Of a DNA stretch of 64,000 bases, positions 59,706-64,000 are shown piece after piece (the first letter of the stretch is position 1; every line of letters starts with the position of its first letter). Position numbers and translations under genes: made by a program. Source of the stretch: JAWKWA01 sp041397765 (lineage in GTDB: Bacteria > Pseudomonadota > Alphaproteobacteria > Rhizobiales > Hyphomicrobiaceae); NCBI GenBank assembly GCA_041397765.1, contig JAWKWA010000014.1:34771-98770 (forward strand), in the 5' to 3' direction. Under the pieces are notes generated by a model. That model was given only the letters and a program-made list of their open reading frames with translations, was not told the origin of the DNA and did not search any database.

Positions 59706-60965
59706 TCAGGTTCTGATCGTCATGCCGTCGGCGACGGACATGCGGTAGGCGCGCCAGGCCGGCAGGAGGCCGGCGAGAAAGCCCGCGACGACGATGCCAC
59801 CGAGCATCAGCCACTCGCGCGGCGATGGCGGCGAGAGCGTCAGCGTCAGTCCATAGAGACGGTCGACGAGCGGCGAAAGCGTGACGATGGCGACATAGAG
59901 CATCACCACGCCGGTGAGAACGCCGATCAGCGTCAGCAGGCCCGCCTCGGTGGCGAGGAGGCCGACCACGGTCGAGGGCCTGGCGCCGACCGAGCGCAAG
60001 ATGGCCATCTCGCGGCGTCTCTCGTTGAGCGTCGTCAAGATCATGGTGACCATGCCGAGCAGCGCCGTCGCCACGACCATGGCGGAGACGACGGAGAGCG
60101 CGGTCTCGGCGGTGCCGACCAACGACCAGAGCTCCTGCAGCGCGGCGCCCGGAATGATCGCGGTCAAGGGCTCGGCGCGGTACTCGTTGATGAAGCGCTG
60201 GAACCGGAAGGTCGCGAGCTTGGATTTCAAACCGACCAGCGCCGCGGTGATCGCCTTTGGTGTCAGGTCCATGCGGCGGACGTCGTCTGCGGTGATCTCC
60301 TCGCCGGCGACCGGCATGCCGTTCTGCCAGTCGACATGGATCGCCTCGATGGCCTCGAGGCTCACATGTACGGTGCGGTCGAGGGGGGTGCCGGTCTTCT
60401 CCAGCACGCCGGCGACGCGAAAGGGCTTGTCCTTGTGCTCGATGAAGGAGACATCGCCGAGGCCATGGGCGACGATGATGGCATCCCCTACCTTGTAGCC
60501 AAGCTCGCGGGCGACATCGGCGCCGATGACAGCGTCGAAGAGATCGGTGAACGGGCCGCCCGAGCTGAAGGCGAGCGATCGGCCATGACGATAGCGGTAG
60601 CGTTCGAAATAGGCCGTGGTCGTGCCGAGCACGCGGAAGCCGCGATGGCTGTCGCCGAGCGAGAGCGGCACGATCCAGTCGACCTCGGGACGGGCCGCGA
60701 TCTCCTGAAAGCTCGTCCAGGTGACGTTGTTGGTGGCATTGCCGATGCGGAACACCGAGTAGAGCAGGAGCTGCAGGCTGCCGGAGCGCGCGCCGATGAT
60801 GAGGTCGGTGCCGGAGATGGTATCGGCGAAGCTCTGGCGCGCGCCGGTGCGGACACGCTCGACGCCTAGCAGCAGCATGACGCTGACGGCGATGGCGAGC
60901 ACGGTGAGCGAGGCGGTCAGCCGGCGATTGGCGAGCGACTGGCGGGCGAGGCGCAGGATGATCAT
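59706..60965 (-). CDS. ABC transporter permease, FtsX/MacB type
   Basis: A 419-residue permease with one N-terminal and three C-terminal transmembrane helices and a large periplasmic MacB_PCD domain (DTISGTDLIIGARSGSLQLLLYSVFRIG). The C-terminal FtsX core reads LRSVGARPSTVVGLLATEAGLLTLIGVLTG. It acts with the ATPase whose stop codon its start overlaps (ATGA at 60962-60965). In the Zrg-like context the module probably moves or loads zinc-binding proteins rather than lipids. Confidence 0.9.
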   Translation of the reverse strand: MIILRLARQSLANRRLTASLTVLAIAVSVMLLLGVERVRTGARQSFADTISGTDLIIGARSGSLQLLLYSVFRIGNATNNVTWTSFQEIAARPEVDWIVPLSLGDSHRGFRVLGTTTAYFERYRYRHGRSLAFSSGGPFTDLFDAVIGADVARELGYKVGDAIIVAHGLGDVSFIEHKDKPFRVAGVLEKTGTPLDRTVHVSLEAIEAIHVDWQNGMPVAGEEITADDVRRMDLTPKAITAALVGLKSKLATFRFQRFINEYRAEPLTAIIPGAALQELWSLVGTAETALSVVSAMVVATALLGMVTMILTTLNERRREMAILRSVGARPSTVVGLLATEAGLLTLIGVLTGVVMLYVAIVTLSPLVDRLYGLTLTLSPPSPREWLMLGGIVVAGFLAGLLPAWRAYRMSVADGMTIRT

Positions 60966-61729
60966 CGGGCGACCTCCCCATAGGGCCCGACGATCTCGTC
61001 GAGGCGGACCACCCTGTCGAAGCGCGGCGACAGATCCTCCTCGTGGCTGACCATCACCAGCGTCGAGCCGGCGCGTGCGATCTCGGCGTCGAGCAGGTCG
61101 AGGAAGGCGTCACGCGCCGTTCGGTCGAGCGCGGAGGTCGGCTCGTCGGCGACGATGATCTCGGGGCTGCCGATGAGGGCACGGGCGGCGGCGACGCGCT
61201 GCTGCTGGCCGACGCTGAGGCGCGCGGCGACGCGCTCGGTCATGGTGCTGTCTTCGAGCCCGAGGCGGGCGAGCAGGCGGCGGGCCTCGTCGGCCATGCG
61301 GGTCGGGCCGCCGGCACGGGCCCGGCGGCGGCGCGCAAAGCTCAAGGGCAGGAGCACGTTGTCGAGCACCGAGGCGTAGGGCAGCAGGTTGAACATCTGG
61401 AAGACGATGCCGAAGTGCTCGGCGCGAAAGCGGTCGCGGGAGGCACCGGACTCGCTCGCGATATCGCGGCCGAGGATCTCGAGCCGGCCGGCATCGGGCG
61501 CGACGATGCCGCAGAGGAGGCTGAGGAGTGTCGACTTGCCGCTGCCGGATGGGCCGATCAGCAGCAGCCGCTCGCCCGATGCGACATCGAAGGCGGGAAC
61601 CGAGAGGCCGAAACTTTCCGCGCCTGGCCAGCGGAACCGCAGATCCTTCATCAGGACGACGGGGACGGGAGCGGCGATCATCGCCGCCCCCGCATCAGTC
61701 GTCGCATTGTGACCGGTCCTGGCGCTCAT
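60962..61729 (-). CDS. ABC transporter ATP-binding protein, LolD/MacB type
   Basis: A 255-residue ATPase: Walker A GPSGSGKST (residues about 59-67), Q-loop FQMFNLLPYASVLDNVLLPL (LolD-type), signature LSVGQQQRVAAARAL with LSVGQ in place of LSGGQ, Walker B EIIVADEPTSALD, H-loop VSHEEDL. It energises the FtsX-type permease downstream. AAAGG precedes the ATG. Confidence 0.93.
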   Translation of the reverse strand: MSARTGHNATTDAGAAMIAAPVPVVLMKDLRFRWPGAESFGLSVPAFDVASGERLLLIGPSGSGKSTLLSLLCGIVAPDAGRLEILGRDIASESGASRDRFRAEHFGIVFQMFNLLPYASVLDNVLLPLSFARRRRARAGGPTRMADEARRLLARLGLEDSTMTERVAARLSVGQQQRVAAARALIGSPEIIVADEPTSALDRTARDAFLDLLDAEIARAGSTLVMVSHEEDLSPRFDRVVRLDEIVGPYGEVAR

Positions 61730-61762
61730 AGGCCTTTCCCCTGTCGCATCTGCGTGAGCCCG

Positions 61763-62359
61763 TCAAAGTGCGGACAGATCGAGCCGCGGCGAAGCGCGGG
61801 GAACCTCGATCTCGGCCTGGCCGCGATCGCCGACGATCGTCACGTCGAGCTCCTGCGAGCCGGGGAAGGCGGCGAAGAAAGGCAACTCGATGGTGCCGAT
61901 GCTGGCCGGCTCCGCACAGTCGAGATTGTAGGTGACGTGGAACTCGGTGTGGCCGTCGTGGTCATCATGGTCCTCGCCCGCTTCCGCGGTGGCACCGGTC
62001 GCGGCTTCGTCCTCGTCGTCGTGATGCTCCTCGGCATGCAGCTCGACCTCGGTCGAGACGGTACGGCAGCCGGCGTCGGCGGGGAAGGCGAAGAGCTTCG
62101 AGGGATCGGCCAGAGTGGCCTTCGCCTGCTCGACGATGGCCTTGTCGGCATCGGTGGTGGCGGGATGCTCGAAGCCGACGATGTCCATGCCGGGGGCCTC
62201 GAGCTCGAGGGAGACCGTCCGGCCCTCGATGGCGATGCCCAGGCGTCCGTGGCCGTGGACGTGGGCACCGAGCTGACGCACCTCCTCGGCGCCGGCCGGC
62301 GTGGTGGCGAGGGCAAAGAGCGCGGCGACAGGCAGGCAGACTTTGCTGCGGATGAGCAT
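61763..62359 (-). CDS. DUF2796 (ZrgA-like) zinc-binding periplasmic protein
   Basis: A 198-residue exported protein (signal LIRSKVCLPVAALFALATTPAGA). The mature part opens RQLGAHVHGHGRLGIAIEG and contains a His/Asp/Glu-rich segment (EEHHDDEDEA...EDHDDHDGHTEFHV), evidently a metal-binding loop. DUF2796 includes ZrgA, the zinc-binding component of the ZrgABCDE zinc uptake system of Vibrio. The start at 62359 is placed by the signal peptide. Confidence 0.92.
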   Translation of the reverse strand: MLIRSKVCLPVAALFALATTPAGAEEVRQLGAHVHGHGRLGIAIEGRTVSLELEAPGMDIVGFEHPATTDADKAIVEQAKATLADPSKLFAFPADAGCRTVSTEVELHAEEHHDDEDEAATGATAEAGEDHDDHDGHTEFHVTYNLDCAEPASIGTIELPFFAAFPGSQELDVTIVGDRGQAEIEVPRASPRLDLSAL

Positions 62360-62418
62360 GAGATAGATCCCGATGATGTCGGTTCGTCGGTCAGCCGGAA
62401 GGCTGCGGCGGAGGCGCA

Positions 62419-62832
62419 TCAGGCGATCGCCGGGGGGCCGCGCACGAGGGGGAGGTGCCAGAGGCGAGGCGTCGGACCGTCGTGGCGGGGAACCCTTACC
62501 GGATGGGCGAGCGGCGTGTCGGGAACGGGCAAGATAGCGAGCCCGGCGGGGAGCGCCGAGCCATGGAGGACCGCAAGCACATCGCAGATCGGGCAGTCGG
62601 CGGGGCGATGGCCGTCGTGATCCGCGTGGCCATACAGGTCGGCGCCGCCGCTCTCCTCGAGGTGACCGGTGAGGTTCGAGGCGGCGGCAAACCTCTCGAG
62701 GTCGCCACCGTGATCGCCGCCCGGCAAATGCAGGTGACCGGCGGTCAGGCAAAGGCCGGCGACCAGCGCCAGGAGCGCCAGCCAACGGCATGCCCACGAT
62801 CGCCTGAAGCGCCCCACCCGCCGTCTCTCCAT
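62419..62832 (-). CDS. Small DUF2946-like His/Cys-containing protein
   Basis: A 137-residue protein with one hydrophobic N-terminal segment (WLALLALVAGLCLTA) then a His-rich region (HLHLPGGDHGGD; YGHADHDGHRPADCPICDVLAVL). The DCPICDVL motif with CxxC is characteristic of DUF2946, a short proteobacterial family often placed with metal-responsive genes. It is first in the zinc operon. There is no ribosome site upstream: the candidate Zur box abuts the ATG, so translation may be leaderless. Confidence 0.72.
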   Translation of the reverse strand: MERRRVGRFRRSWACRWLALLALVAGLCLTAGHLHLPGGDHGGDLERFAAASNLTGHLEESGGADLYGHADHDGHRPADCPICDVLAVLHGSALPAGLAILPVPDTPLAHPVRVPRHDGPTPRLWHLPLVRGPPAIA

Positions 62833-62834
62833 CG

Positions 62835-62852
62835 ACTGTTATAGTGTTACAT
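62835..62852 (-). promoter_or_regulatory. Candidate Zur box overlapping the operon promoter
   Basis: On the minus strand it reads ATGTAACACTATAACAGT. It agrees at about 15 of 18 positions with the enterobacterial Zur core ATGTTATA-N-TATAACAT. It contains a possible -10 (TATAAC) ending 5 bases before the ATG of the DUF2946-like gene. Zinc-bound Zur would block RNA polymerase here. Confidence 0.55.
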
Positions 62853-62990
62853 ATCATGCCCGGCGAATCGTGGCGAGACCGGGGCAGTGCGGCAGGCACT
62901 CCCATCGAGCTCATCGGGGGCGGGCTCGCGCATGAGGCAGAGCCCGACGGACTGGCAGGGGCGGTCGGGCGGCGAGAGCGCGGCCGCTGC

Positions 62991-63830
<840 letters not shown>

Positions 63831-63883
63831 CGGCACTCTCCCCCGGGCGGTCCTGATCGCCTGCACAAGCTCCCTGCGATCCC

Positions 63884-64000
63884 TCAGATCGGGATCGGCT
63901 CGCCCTTGTAGTCCTCGAAGACGCCGGTCGTTGCAAGCGTGAGGTGGTCGATCCGGGCGATGAGGCCCGCGGCGCTCTGCTCGACCGTGATGTCGGCGCC
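63884..64000 (-). CDS. Partial gene, C-terminal 38 residues
   Basis: The open frame entering from the right edge ends at a TGA at 63884-63886 and encodes ITVEQSAAGLIARIDHLTLA then TTGVFEDYKGEPIPI. Codon use and composition look like real coding sequence. The rest is outside the window, so I cannot name the family. Confidence 0.55.
   Translation of the reverse strand, partial: GADITVEQSAAGLIARIDHLTLATTGVFEDYKGEPIPI

Overview
The window is high-GC DNA from an alphaproteobacterium, most likely of the order Hyphomicrobiales (Rhizobiales). This is inferred from family content rather than a marker gene: a class-3 (plant-type) glutamate-cysteine ligase next to rsmE, a BcsS-type outer-membrane protein, the TSUP/TIGR02186 pair, a phasin, a DUF1127 protein and YqgE. 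There are no rRNA or tRNA genes, no CRISPR array, no transposase and no phage genes. Coding density is high, and the many long antisense ORFs are GC-skew shadows.

0-24 kb is mostly housekeeping: RidA, DUF937-like, DUF1127, gshA, rsmE, bcsS, a ligase-associated exonuclease/ATP-dependent ligase pair, phasin, a PcfJ-like protein, a RimB-RimK fusion, TIGR02186/TSUP, moaB, family-4 UDG, ETF-ubiquinone oxidoreductase, an SDR with an unusual active site, SRPBCC, a flavodoxin-fold reductase and an isochorismatase-type hydrolase. Two families of dispersed intergenic repeats occur here.

24-37 kb holds the small subunit of a B12-dependent diol dehydratase, a MoaD/ThiS-like protein coupled to a BNR-repeat protein, and a minus-strand set of envelope genes (a frameshifted multi-TM DUF2235 hydrolase and two secreted proteins). 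It ends with a dehydratase whose large and medium subunits are one polypeptide.

37-45 kb holds a spermidine/putrescine-type ABC importer. Its second permease is fused in frame to an SDR dehydrogenase. A convergent betI-betA pair follows, with a candidate BetI operator.

45-58 kb is the most notable region. Five minus-strand genes (SDR, APH-type kinase, AraC regulator, MOSC protein, 2-keto-4-pentenoate hydratase-like) diverge from a plus-strand operon. That operon encodes a class-III aminotransferase-fold enzyme, an aldehyde dehydrogenase with a C-terminal encapsulation-like helix, two tandem-domain BMC shell proteins, one EutN/CcmL pentamer, one BMC hexamer and one protein of unknown function. 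The gene content matches the RMM (aminoacetone/1-amino-2-propanol utilisation) class of bacterial microcompartment described in actinobacteria. Expected flow: amino ketone/amino alcohol -> phosphorylation -> elimination to propionaldehyde inside the shell -> propionyl-CoA.

58-63 kb is a six-gene minus-strand operon like the ZrgABCDE zinc uptake system (DUF2946-like, DUF2796, ABC ATPase, FtsX-type permease, DUF3299, DUF1007). It sits behind a candidate Zur box that abuts the first start codon. A MoxR ATPase and the 3' end of one more gene close the window.
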